DNA of 43,942 nucleotides from Chloroflexi bacterium HGW-Chloroflexi-4. Lineage in GTDB: Bacteria > Chloroflexota > Anaerolineae > Anaerolineales > Anaerolineaceae. Position numbers and translations under genes: made by a program. Shown here one piece after another: positions 15,845-23,386 of the stretch. Each line of letters opens with the position of its first letter. The stretch's first letter is position 1. Location of the stretch: assembly GCA_002840715.1 (NCBI GenBank), contig PHBW01000013.1:1-43942 (forward strand). The letters run 5' to 3'. The notes under the pieces were generated by a model. It was not told where the DNA came from. It searched no databases and was given only the letters and a program-made list of their open reading frames with translations.

Positions 15845-15851
15845 AGTGTTA

Positions 15852-16475
15852 ATGAACACTAATGACATTTATTCTTTCGTGAAATATGGCGACCCTTGTT
15901 TGGATTTTATCAACAGCAAGGTTTGGAATACACGCGTTAAACCTTTTGCTGACCTATTTATTGATTATGAACATATCGTCAACTGGTTCCGGCATCTCGG
16001 TATTCTCTCAGATGAAGCACTTGAACACCAGCTTGAACTGGCAACCAAACATCCGATTGAAACACAGGCTGCAGTTGAAAAAATCATCAAACTGCGTGAT
16101 GTGAATTACCGCATCTTAACCAGCCTTGCCCATCAAGAAATGCCTCCCGTGACAGACCTTGAGATACTCAACCAATATTTAGACGAAGCCATGGAACACC
16201 GCCAGGTCGTTTTAACACCTAACGGAATCCATTGGGTTTGGGTCAACAAAGATGTTTCACTAGATTGGATTTTATGGCCGATAACACATGCCACAGCAGA
16301 ACTGCTCACCTCAGAACGGTCTTTACGCATCAGAGAATGCAACGGTTGTTATTGGATGTTTACGGATACCAGCCGGAATGGATTGCGTCGTTGGTGCGAC
16401 ATGAAAACCTGCGGAAACCGAGCCAAAGCTCACCGTCATTACGAACGAGCTAAATCTACAAAACTTGAAAAATAA
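15852..16475 (+). CDS. CGNR zinc-finger (ABATE-type) regulator
   Basis: 207 residues. The C-terminal CGNR zinc finger is 'CNGCYWMFTDTSRNGLRRWC' plus 'DMKTCGNRAKAHRHYER', with four Cys in a CxxC...CxxxxC arrangement. The N-terminal region ('GDPCLDFINS' onward) is the ABATE-type domain that usually precedes it. These proteins are thought to be stress-related DNA-binding regulators. I use the ATG at 15852; the frame stays open to a TTG at 15834, but the -10 box lies in between. It is divergent from, and likely controls, the DUF3795 lipoprotein gene and itself (inference). Confidence 0.88.
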   Translation: MNTNDIYSFVKYGDPCLDFINSKVWNTRVKPFADLFIDYEHIVNWFRHLGILSDEALEHQLELATKHPIETQAAVEKIIKLRDVNYRILTSLAHQEMPPVTDLEILNQYLDEAMEHRQVVLTPNGIHWVWVNKDVSLDWILWPITHATAELLTSERSLRIRECNGCYWMFTDTSRNGLRRWCDMKTCGNRAKAHRHYERAKSTKLEK

Positions 16476-16486
16476 AAAATATCGAA

Positions 16487-17671
16487 TCAGCGTCCCAATT
16501 TGTGACCACGTTTGATCGCCCCCTTGCCGTAGCGTTCGCGCAGGTCGTCCAGCGCATCCAGCAGACGACGCTCTTTATCGGTGGGCGTCTCCCACAGCGA
16601 CATTTGGTGCAAAGTCTCCACTAAATCCGCACAGCCAACGCCAATCAATCTGACGGGCTTGCCGCTTTCCCAGATGGAACGAAAAAGGGTTTCAATGGTT
16701 GAGTAAATCACGCCATCCTGATCCGTGGGTTGAGGTAGCGACGTTTGACGGGTTTGGGTGCTGAAATCTGACCAGCGAATCTTAAGGCGCACCACTTTGG
16801 CACAAAAACCCTCCTGCCGCAGTTGATAGCCCACATGAGCTGACAGGTCTTTGAGTGTTTGCCGTAAATATACTGGATCGGTGGAATCCTTGGCAAAAGT
16901 GGTTTCCTGACTGATGGATTTTGCCTCGCGTTCCATTGATATAGGTCGATCATCAATGCCGAGGGCATGATCATAAAGCTCATAACCGTATTTGCCAAAC
17001 AGCCTTTCCATCTCGGCTCTGGACCTTTTTGGAATATCCCCCAAGAGACGGATGCCTGCATCGTGGAGCGCTTTTTCCATCTTGGGGCCAACACCCCACA
17101 TGGCTTTAACAGGCAATGGAGCCAGAAATTCAGCCTCTCTGCCGTTGGGAACAACGAGGATGGCCCTAGGGTAGCCATTGCCTCTGTTGCGCGCCTTACC
17201 GGTATCTGTGGCCACTTTGGCTACTAATTTATTGCTGGCCACACCAATGGAACATGGCAGACCGGTTTTCTGCAATACATCCGCTTGAAGCTTTCGGGCT
17301 AAGGTCTCACCTTCATCCGGCAAGTCGGTCACATCCATAAAGGCTTCATCCACCGAAACCTGCTCGACCAATCCAGTTAATTGGTGCACGATCTCCATCA
17401 CTTCGCGGGATTTTTCGCCATACTCGCCATGGCGACCGGAGATGAGCATCAGATCGGGGCAGAGTTTTAATGCCTGCCCGGTGGGCATGGCAGAATGCAC
17501 CCCAAATTGGCGAGCGGCATAAGAGCAGGTAGAAATGACTCCCCTGTGATCCGCACGGCCACCAACCGCAAACGCCTTGCCAGCCAACGAAGGATCTTTT
17601 AGTTCCTCCACTGCGCAAAAAAAGGCATCCAGATCAAGATGCAGAATCTTTCGATAACGGATTGTGCTCAC
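16487..17671 (-). CDS. dinB: DNA polymerase IV (Y family)
   Basis: 394 residues. Error-prone translesion polymerase. Catalytic acidic residues are in 'HLDLDAFFCAVEE' (D13) and 'QVSVDEAFMDVT' (D108/E109); helix-hairpin-helix 'MWGVGPKMEKALHDAGI' and the little-finger domain follow ('SISQETTFAKD'). The start is GTG at 17671 without Shine-Dalgarno; the -10 box ends 6 nt before it, so the mRNA should be leaderless. A LexA-like palindrome overlaps the promoter, which fits SOS control. There is no beta-clamp motif I can point to with certainty at the basic C-terminus (KRGHKLGR). Confidence 0.95.
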   Translation of the reverse strand: MSTIRYRKILHLDLDAFFCAVEELKDPSLAGKAFAVGGRADHRGVISTCSYAARQFGVHSAMPTGQALKLCPDLMLISGRHGEYGEKSREVMEIVHQLTGLVEQVSVDEAFMDVTDLPDEGETLARKLQADVLQKTGLPCSIGVASNKLVAKVATDTGKARNRGNGYPRAILVVPNGREAEFLAPLPVKAMWGVGPKMEKALHDAGIRLLGDIPKRSRAEMERLFGKYGYELYDHALGIDDRPISMEREAKSISQETTFAKDSTDPVYLRQTLKDLSAHVGYQLRQEGFCAKVVRLKIRWSDFSTQTRQTSLPQPTDQDGVIYSTIETLFRSIWESGKPVRLIGVGCADLVETLHQMSLWETPTDKERRLLDALDDLRERYGKGAIKRGHKLGR

Positions 17672-17677
17672 GTTTTT

Positions 17678-17705
17678 ATTTTAGCACATCAGTTCTAATT
17701 GTCAA
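17678..17705 (-). promoter_or_regulatory. dinB promoter with LexA-like box
   Basis: On the minus strand TTGACA (17700-17705), a 16-nt spacer and TAAAAT (17678-17683), 6 nt before the GTG. Between and across them lies TTAGAAC-tgat-GTGCTAA (17681-17698), a 7-bp inverted repeat with one mismatch that fits the GAAC-N4-GTTC type of LexA site known from Gram-positive bacteria. Confidence 0.65.
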
Positions 17706-17726
17706 TTCCCTAGAGGTGTACGTGCC

Positions 17727-18515
17727 TTATTCTTCCTGGATCAGCCAGGCGTCCGTAGCGAACAAGAAGAAATCATCAGGTACCTGCTCGGGATACCCCT
17801 CGCCGGTTTTTAGTGCCTCGGCAATCTGTAAATTTGTTTCGCGAAAACTGTAAACGAGTGTGAGTGCTTTTGAAAGAGCTCCGTGATTGTCATCCAGATA
17901 AATATCCACACCAATTTGACGACTTCCATTTGAGACAAACTGGCTTCTGGTGACCTCAATCCATTCCTCGACCTCGTAGAAGAGTGTATCGACACCATTG
18001 ATTGAGCCGGTAATGTCTTTATGTGAGGGATCGTAAGGGGCTACATAATGTCCGCCAATAATTATTCGGTAAGTATGAGCCAACCCATTTTTATCGAAGA
18101 AAATAATCTCGTTTTCGTAACCCTTTTCAACTTCCTCAGGGTTGCTGATCTTTCCTTCATCATGTTTTAAACAAGTAATCACAGCCACATAATCTCTGAC
18201 ACCGTCATCCGTTTTTTGAAATCTGACCAATTGGGTTGGAGAAATATTGCCGCTGTTATCTTTAAAATAATAGCCAACATCTATCAGCCCTTCAGATCCG
18301 CATACTGCATAGTCATTTTCATCAGGCAGACTGGTGGGGGTGCTGATGGGGGCTGCATCAGACGTATGGGTTGGTAGAATTGTTTCTAGCTGAATAGCAG
18401 GGACTACTGATTCAGGTTCTGAAGTGGGAACCTGGGTAGAAATTTCTTTGCTGCATGCGGTGAGGCCCAGCGCAATTAGAATGAAAAAAATAATACTTTT
18501 TCTTGATAAAGACAT
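17727..18515 (-). CDS. lipoprotein, unknown function
   Basis: 262 residues. A basic start (SLSRK), a hydrophobic core and 'LGLTAC' form a lipoprotein signal with the Cys at about residue 21, followed by a Thr/Ser/Pro-rich linker up to about residue 65 and a globular domain of about 190 residues with no family I recognise. I start at the ATG at 18515 because the signal begins there; the frame stays open to 18587. Ribosome-binding site is weak. It stands alone between dinB and the isomerase gene. Confidence 0.65.
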   Translation of the reverse strand: MSLSRKSIIFFILIALGLTACSKEISTQVPTSEPESVVPAIQLETILPTHTSDAAPISTPTSLPDENDYAVCGSEGLIDVGYYFKDNSGNISPTQLVRFQKTDDGVRDYVAVITCLKHDEGKISNPEEVEKGYENEIIFFDKNGLAHTYRIIIGGHYVAPYDPSHKDITGSINGVDTLFYEVEEWIEVTRSQFVSNGSRQIGVDIYLDDNHGALSKALTLVYSFRETNLQIAEALKTGEGYPEQVPDDFFLFATDAWLIQEE

Positions 18516-18621
18516 AACCAATCCAACGGTGATTTTCCGATGTTGAACATCGTTTTTTATTCTAGTACCGCTTACACAAAAAAGCAATTCAACATCAAGT
18601 CATTTGAGACGATTTTATAGA

Positions 18622-19677
18622 TTATTTACTTAAAGCTTCTTTCAACGCCCAGATCGGATCAATCGCGGTTGGATCAACTTCATAAGCCATGGCTAAATAA
18701 TAGGCGACATAATCACCGAACAAGACTGTTGACCACAGTTGTTCAAGTTTGTTTTGTCCGCGCGCGTCAACCTGGTCTGTATTGATACCCTCGAGCATCA
18801 TAATCTGTTTGGTTTCAACCACCCGTTTTTGATTGCGCTCGCCATCGGTTGAGGCAAACAAAAATACTGCCATTTCTTTATCCAAAGCCTCTTGTGGAAA
18901 GCAAATACCAGCAAGGGTGTTGTGATCCGCTTCAGGGAGGCTCTCAAAACTGGCAATGGTTTTGGCGCATTCGTTAATCTGACACTTCCAGCGCCTTGCG
19001 ACGGGAGCCATGAATCCGCTGCCGAAGACGGTGATGTGCCGCCCCACCAATTGCCCGGCAAGTCGTTTGGCCGGGTTACTTTTGACAGGGCACTCAATTT
19101 CAATCTTTGTTTGGAGTTCTCTCATCAATTTTACGGTTTGCTCTATTTCGGAGCCCAAATCTGAAACCAGCCCCAGCCGCACAAACAAAGCCAGCAGTAA
19201 ACCAAAGGTATATCCCAATGCAGAGCGAGGCTGACCTTCGTGCACAAACACCCAGGCTGGCACATGAGCAGATTGTGCATCCGCGAGAATTTTGCCACCT
19301 GTGGTAATGACCATCACCTGACAGTTGCTGCGGCAGGCTTCTTCAAAAGCCGAGATGGCTTCTTCAGTATTACCTGAATGTGATGAAACCACCACCAATG
19401 TTTCTTTACCAAAAGCAAAGGCTGGCAAGCCGTAATTGCGCTGAACGATGATCGGCACGGTTACCCGATCCATCAAAAAGGATGCCAGTAGATCCGCACC
19501 GATCGCTGAACCACCCATGCCTGAAATCACAACCCTTTGTACCAGTGTCATGCCCGGCAGTTGAAGCGTCAGACCCAGCTTCCAAGCTTTTTGCAACTGG
19601 TCTGGCAGACTGGCAATTTGACTGCGCATATCATCAATATCAATTGAAGAAAATTGATCATGAGAATCAAGATTCAT
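18622..19677 (-). CDS. Bifunctional phosphoglucose/phosphomannose isomerase
   Basis: 351 residues with two SIS domains of the archaeal/bacterial PGI/PMI family, interconverting glucose-6-, mannose-6- and fructose-6-phosphate. 'VVISGMGGSAIGADLLASF' and 'VVVSSHSGNTEEAISAFEEA' bind the sugar phosphate. The active-site segment reads 'LPEADHNTLAG' where family members usually have 'NHNE', so the His is kept but two neighbours differ. Such enzymes feed mannose- and fructose-derived nucleotide sugars, which suits a genome with the polysaccharide cluster further along. ATG at 19677. Confidence 0.88.
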   Translation of the reverse strand: MNLDSHDQFSSIDIDDMRSQIASLPDQLQKAWKLGLTLQLPGMTLVQRVVISGMGGSAIGADLLASFLMDRVTVPIIVQRNYGLPAFAFGKETLVVVSSHSGNTEEAISAFEEACRSNCQVMVITTGGKILADAQSAHVPAWVFVHEGQPRSALGYTFGLLLALFVRLGLVSDLGSEIEQTVKLMRELQTKIEIECPVKSNPAKRLAGQLVGRHITVFGSGFMAPVARRWKCQINECAKTIASFESLPEADHNTLAGICFPQEALDKEMAVFLFASTDGERNQKRVVETKQIMMLEGINTDQVDARGQNKLEQLWSTVLFGDYVAYYLAMAYEVDPTAIDPIWALKEALSK

Positions 19678-19749
19678 TAGGCAACCTTTATTTTTCGAAA
19701 ATGAGTATCCTCGTGTGATTTTACACCCTTAATCAACCATTCTTGGCTT

Positions 19750-19786
19750 AAAAAGAGAACAGGCAGACTTTTGTCTGCCTGTTCTC
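19750..19786 (-). terminator. Rho-independent terminator after the 59-residue gene
   Basis: A perfect 14-bp stem, GAGAACAGGCAGAC / GTCTGCCTGTTCTC with a 4-nt loop (19755-19786), followed on the minus strand by TTTTT. It lies 13 nt after the small gene at 19800. Confidence 0.9.
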
Positions 19787-19799
19787 AATAAACCTTGTT

Positions 19800-19979
19800 C
19801 TATTTCAATTTTTTGATCAAAGCGAGGAACTCTTTCCATTCTTCATCAAACATGTGAATGGTGACGTTGTTCAATTCTAGATTGTAAGTGGTTTCGCCAT
19901 CAGGTTCTTCTGCTGACCAAATTGCGTATCCGTCTGTTTCTGCAAGTGTCACAACTTTTGGTTCGTATTCGTCTGCCAT
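19800..19979 (-). CDS. 59-residue acidic protein
   Basis: ATG at 19979 with AAAGGAG 7 nt upstream, 59 codons and TAG, then a strong terminator. The product reads 'MADEYEPKVVTLAETDGYAI', 'WSAEEPDGETTYNLELNNVT' and 'IHMFDEEWKEFLALIKKLK': strongly acidic, with beta strands and a C-terminal helix. It looks like a small domain of one sheet plus helix; I do not recognise a family. It lies downstream of the AI-2E permease in the same direction. The combination of ribosome-binding site, length and terminator makes it a convincing gene. Confidence 0.8.
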   Translation of the reverse strand: MADEYEPKVVTLAETDGYAIWSAEEPDGETTYNLELNNVTIHMFDEEWKEFLALIKKLK

Positions 19980-20036
19980 AATAATCTCCTTTTTCTTGGT
20001 ACAAACTTGGTTTGTAAATCAGTAAATATTGGAAAA

Positions 20037-21263
20037 TCAACTTTTTTCGTCGGTTTTATTCTTGCGTTTGAACAGATGAAGAATTCGATTCCAAAATTTC
20101 TTAAAAGTATCTTTAACGGAAACCGGTGGAGGAAATGTCTTCAATCCCTCCCAGGGGTCTTGATCCATTAATTTTCTAAAAACATAGGTTGCAATCAATT
20201 GCAAAGTTGCCAGCAACGGCGCCGAAAGCAGCACACCTACAAAACCAAATAGGCTGGCAGAAATAAACACCATCACCAAAACCGCCGCGGGATGAACCTT
20301 CAACGCATCAGACATCACACGCGGACTGACAAAATTATCCAAAATCAGATCGGTTACCCAGGCGACACCCACAACGATCAGCGCGAAAACGAGCGGTTGA
20401 ACGCCAAAATAATTCGCCTGAAACAGTGAGACCAGCGCGTATGTTGTCCAAGCAACGAACGGACCAACGTATGGCACGAAGCGGGCAGCCCCAGCCAATA
20501 ATGCGAGCAAGAAGAAATAGCGTACACCCAAAACACTTAGCAAAACTGAGTAAAGAATAATTGTAATGCCAATCACGATCAACTGTCCACGTAGAAAGGC
20601 ATTCCAAATCTTTGTTATTTGGGCGCCCATTTTCTTGAGATCCGCTTCGTAAGAGGGAATGTTGAATTTGAACATATCCTCGCGTACGCCACCGGTCTCG
20701 ATCATGATGAAGTAAGCAATCAAAATGATGAAGATGATACCCACCACGGTGGTCGCAGCACCTGAAGCAATCGTCCCAATCAGCCCTGCAAGGTTGGTCA
20801 GAAGGGGCTCGACGACACCCTGCACTTGCGTCCAGAGTGAATCCATTTCAAATTGAGAGAGGTCAAAGGTAAAAGGCCCTATGATTAGGGGTTTACTTGA
20901 AAGATCTGCAATTAAGGTCGGCAAATCACCAATCAGTTTTTGAAGATAATTCACCAGGTTCTGGATTTGTTCCACAATGCTAATACCGCCCCACGTGATC
21001 AAACCCATGACGATCAGAAACAGTAGAACAAATATTAGTGTTGAGACCACCCGCCAGGGTATTTTAAACTGTTTATTGATATAGCTGGCAAGGGGATGAA
21101 AAAGATAGGCCAACAAAAATGAGACTAAAAGAGGCGCCAGGTATTCTTTAAATCGATAAAGCAGATATATCGCAATAATTGAAGACAACAGCGCCACAAC
21201 CAACTTGGCTGTGCCGCTCCAGTTTGGTGAAGATTTTTTTTCAGGGTTGTTTATTAGAGTCAT
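20037..21263 (-). CDS. AI-2E family transporter (PerM/YdiK-like)
   Basis: 408 residues. Family pattern: N-terminal pair of membrane helices ('LAPLLVSFLLAYLFHPLASY'), a soluble segment at about 95-150, and a C-terminal membrane block ending 'GVLLSAPLLATLQLIATYVF'. These permeases are linked to autoinducer-2 or ion export, but most members are uncharacterised. A basic, Lys-rich C-terminal tail (KRKNKTDEKS) follows. The small acidic gene lies 57 nt downstream. Confidence 0.88.
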   Translation of the reverse strand: MTLINNPEKKSSPNWSGTAKLVVALLSSIIAIYLLYRFKEYLAPLLVSFLLAYLFHPLASYINKQFKIPWRVVSTLIFVLLFLIVMGLITWGGISIVEQIQNLVNYLQKLIGDLPTLIADLSSKPLIIGPFTFDLSQFEMDSLWTQVQGVVEPLLTNLAGLIGTIASGAATTVVGIIFIILIAYFIMIETGGVREDMFKFNIPSYEADLKKMGAQITKIWNAFLRGQLIVIGITIILYSVLLSVLGVRYFFLLALLAGAARFVPYVGPFVAWTTYALVSLFQANYFGVQPLVFALIVVGVAWVTDLILDNFVSPRVMSDALKVHPAAVLVMVFISASLFGFVGVLLSAPLLATLQLIATYVFRKLMDQDPWEGLKTFPPPVSVKDTFKKFWNRILHLFKRKNKTDEKS

Positions 21264-21302
21264 AGTCTGTTCACCTTATAAATAATTATAAGAGATTAAG
21301 GA

Positions 21303-21343
21303 GCAAAAAAAAACTGGCTTTGCAATAAATTGCTAGCCAGTTT
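21303..21343 (-). terminator. Rho-independent terminator of the FHA gene
   Basis: AAACTGGCT / AGCCAGTTT (21311-21319 and 21335-21343), with an inner GCAAT/ATTGC extension, is followed on the minus strand by nine T. It lies 18 nt after the FHA gene stop. Confidence 0.9.
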
Positions 21344-21360
21344 CTTGAGGTCTAATTTTT

Positions 21361-22002
21361 TTAGACAGCACATGCATTGGTAATTAACATATTCATAATA
21401 CCCGGGAAGAGACTGCAATAGCTATTGGTGGCATCTATAATGATCCACGGCAGAATGCAGAAAAGCACCAGAATTCCAACCAGAATAAGAATGATGATTA
21501 AAGCCGGGGATTTCTTTTTTGACACAGCCGGCGGCACAGGTACATTGGTTGGTTGATAGACTGGAGCAGCAGAAATTGGAGGAGTTGGTCTGGCAGGCGG
21601 CGGAGCAATGACCGGCGCAGGCGGAGCAACCGTTTCCGGTTTGGGTTGAGTGTTTGAACTTACCCCACGCTGCACCGCAACAGTGGCATTGGGGTCAGTG
21701 CTTATCACTTCATATTTCAGCACAATTTTCTCACCCAATGTGATGACATCGCCTGGTTTTAACGACGCGGCGGATGTAAGACGCTGTCCGTGAATAAAGG
21801 TGCCGTTGGTGGAACCGAGATCTTCAATTCGGTAGGCTGCACCATCTAAAACCAACCGCAGGTGCCTGCGTGATACTTCTGGATCATTGATTACCAGATC
21901 GCTGGTTAGATCCCGGCCCAGGAATAATTCACTTTTTTCGAGGGGAAATTCAGTCCCTGTTCCTGTTCCGCTTTGAATAATAAGTTTATAAATGTTTGTC
22001 AT
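21361..22002 (-). CDS. FHA-domain protein with C-terminal membrane anchor
   Basis: 213 residues. The FHA domain (about 5-105) has the phosphothreonine-binding residues R30 in 'FLGRDLTSD', 'SRRH' at 44-47 and 'STNG' at 64-67. A Pro/Ala-rich linker (about 115-165) leads to one hydrophobic segment at about 168-190 and a short Cys-containing tail. It should read out Ser/Thr phosphorylation near the membrane; no kinase or phosphatase is in the window. The candidate 6S RNA gene lies upstream in the same direction. Confidence 0.9.
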   Translation of the reverse strand: MTNIYKLIIQSGTGTGTEFPLEKSELFLGRDLTSDLVINDPEVSRRHLRLVLDGAAYRIEDLGSTNGTFIHGQRLTSAASLKPGDVITLGEKIVLKYEVISTDPNATVAVQRGVSSNTQPKPETVAPPAPVIAPPPARPTPPISAAPVYQPTNVPVPPAVSKKKSPALIIILILVGILVLFCILPWIIIDATNSYCSLFPGIMNMLITNACAV

Positions 22003-22109
22003 GAATCCTCCTTCTCAACGCATATAAGCTAATTAAGTTTAGCAATGCGAGGGTCGAAAGTCAACTATAAGTTTGAGGAAAAATGGGGGAATGATGGTAA
22101 ATCTCTAAC

Positions 22110-22288
22110 AAAAGACCCCACCATGCCGTGTGTTGTAGAGTTTTGAACCTGCCGAAGCAGGATGGGTTCCTCCACTTTCGCGCCGCCTTGGCCGAGGCCT
22201 ATCGCGTTGCTCAAATGATATATGGAATCCTTTTTTAAAGTGTTGGCTCAAAACCGATGTTACAACATCACGAACACAGCAGGGTACT
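22110..22288 (-). ncRNA. ssrS: 6S RNA candidate
   Basis: About 179 nt, reading leftwards. Read this way it folds as one long rod: the ends TACCC-TGC-TGTG and CAC..GCA..GGGGT pair, then CGTG and GTTGTA-ga-GTTTTGA on one side pair with TCAAAAC and TACAAC-at-CACG on the other (22127-22146 with 22248-22272). The 5' arm has TTTTGAGCCAACACTTT, similar in place to CCTGAGCCGATATTT of E. coli 6S RNA; on the 3' side a CCTGC-TTCG-GCAGG hairpin sits where 6S RNAs have the bubble hairpin. An extended -10 (TGGTATAAG) precedes the 5' end. 6S RNA inhibits the housekeeping RNA polymerase. The class assignment is by resemblance. Confidence 0.65.
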
Positions 22289-22375
22289 TGTCTTATACCA
22301 CCTTTTAATTAAAATGGGTAGACATAAATTAACAGACCAAATGTCTACAGAAGAAAAATGTGATAAAACTGGTAA

Positions 22376-22954
22376 ATGGAAGAAAAAACTAGAGCCTTTA
22401 TTGCGATCGAACTTGAACCTGAGATCAAGTCCATCATCCACACGTTTGAAAGCAAATTGATTCCAAAAAGCCCTTCAGGATTGCGCTGGGTTAAAACGGA
22501 CCAAATTCACTTAACTTTGAAATTTCTCGGTGATATCAATAAACACCAAGTAGAGCTGATTTCAAAGGCGATCAGCCAAGTTGCAAATGAGAATCACGCC
22601 TTCAATTTGAATCTTGCAGGTACGGGAGTTTTTCCAAACTGGCGCAATCCACGCACCTTATGGATTGGATTAAAGAAAAGCGAACCATTACCCAGACTTT
22701 TTCAGCAGCTTGATGCCGAAATCGCGAAATTAGGCTTTTCACCAGAAGGCAAACCCTTTACGCCCCATTTAACGCTTTGCCGTGTTTCAGACAGCGTTGC
22801 CCCTCACCTGGTGCAACCTTTGCAGAAAGAATTTGAGGCATTCCCCATAGAATCCATTCCTGACTGGAATATTTTTGAGGTTGTGTTTTTCAAATCTCAA
22901 TTAAAACCGGGTGGACCGATCTACACGCCCATTTCAAAGCACAAACTAATATAA
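22376..22954 (+). CDS. thpR: RNA 2',3'-cyclic phosphodiesterase (LigT/ThpR)
   Basis: 192 residues of the 2H phosphoesterase superfamily. Both catalytic HxTx motifs are present: 'HLTL' at 45-48 and again at 131-134. The enzyme opens RNA 2',3'-cyclic phosphates. The last part 'FKSQLKPGGPIYTPISKHKL' is the usual family ending. ATG at 22376 with a weak ribosome-binding site (ACTGG). It is followed by rsfS after about 50 nt and is divergent from the candidate 6S RNA. Confidence 0.92.
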   Translation: MEEKTRAFIAIELEPEIKSIIHTFESKLIPKSPSGLRWVKTDQIHLTLKFLGDINKHQVELISKAISQVANENHAFNLNLAGTGVFPNWRNPRTLWIGLKKSEPLPRLFQQLDAEIAKLGFSPEGKPFTPHLTLCRVSDSVAPHLVQPLQKEFEAFPIESIPDWNIFEVVFFKSQLKPGGPIYTPISKHKLI

Positions 22955-23001
22955 ACTAAAAGGTGTGATAGAATTTTTACCATATTGAAAAGAGGTGTCT
23001 T

Positions 23002-23346
23002 CTGGAAGCGTTAGATAAAGCACATGCGGTAATCAATTTTTTGGAGGAAAAGAAAGCCGAAAAAATCGTCCTCCTCGATATTCAGGCAGTCTCAACCTTC
23101 ACCAGCTATTTCATCATCTGCAACGGTACAAGTGACCGCATGTTAGATGCTCTGTCTTCTTCGTTGAGAGAATTTGCAAAAAGCGATTTCAAACAACCCA
23201 TCACAGTTGAGGGCGACTCACGCACCGGTTGGATGATCGCAGACCTTGAAGATGTGGTGGTGCATTTCTTCTCGCCAGATCAACGCAAATATTACAGTCT
23301 CGAACAGCTTTGGGATAAAGGCAAGCGGCTGGTCAGTCTACAATAA
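23002..23346 (+). CDS. rsfS: Ribosomal silencing factor RsfS
   Basis: 114 residues. RsfS binds uL14 on the large subunit and blocks subunit joining under starvation. Family signatures are 'KKAEKIVLLDIQAVSTFTSY', 'FIICNGTSDRML', 'GWMIADLEDVVVHFF' and 'YYSLEQLW'. No ATG exists in the frame at this end. A TTG at 23041 would cut the conserved first helix, so I place the start at the CTG at 23002, which has AGAGGTG about 4-6 nt upstream and gives the expected N-terminus 'LEALDKAHAVINFLEEKKA'. A rare CTG start is therefore likely. A terminator follows 9 nt after the stop. Confidence 0.88.
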   Translation: MEALDKAHAVINFLEEKKAEKIVLLDIQAVSTFTSYFIICNGTSDRMLDALSSSLREFAKSDFKQPITVEGDSRTGWMIADLEDVVVHFFSPDQRKYYSLEQLWDKGKRLVSLQ

Positions 23347-23355
23347 AGTAATCGC

Positions 23356-23386
23356 GGAAGGTGTAAAACACCTTCCTTTTTTTTTT
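23356..23386 (+). terminator. Rho-independent terminator of rsfS
   Basis: GGAAGGTGT-aaa-ACACCTTCC (23356-23376) followed by ten T. The T-run touches the stop codon of the convergent bcp gene. Confidence 0.92.

Noticed and set aside
22110..22288. Reading the structured RNA as SRP RNA or tmRNA
   Set aside because: It lacks the GGAAGGAAGCA-type SRP loop and the tRNA-like ends of tmRNA; length and fold fit 6S RNA better.
22257..22460. 67-codon frame overlapping the thpR start
   Set aside because: Different frame from thpR, begins inside the candidate 6S RNA, no family resemblance.
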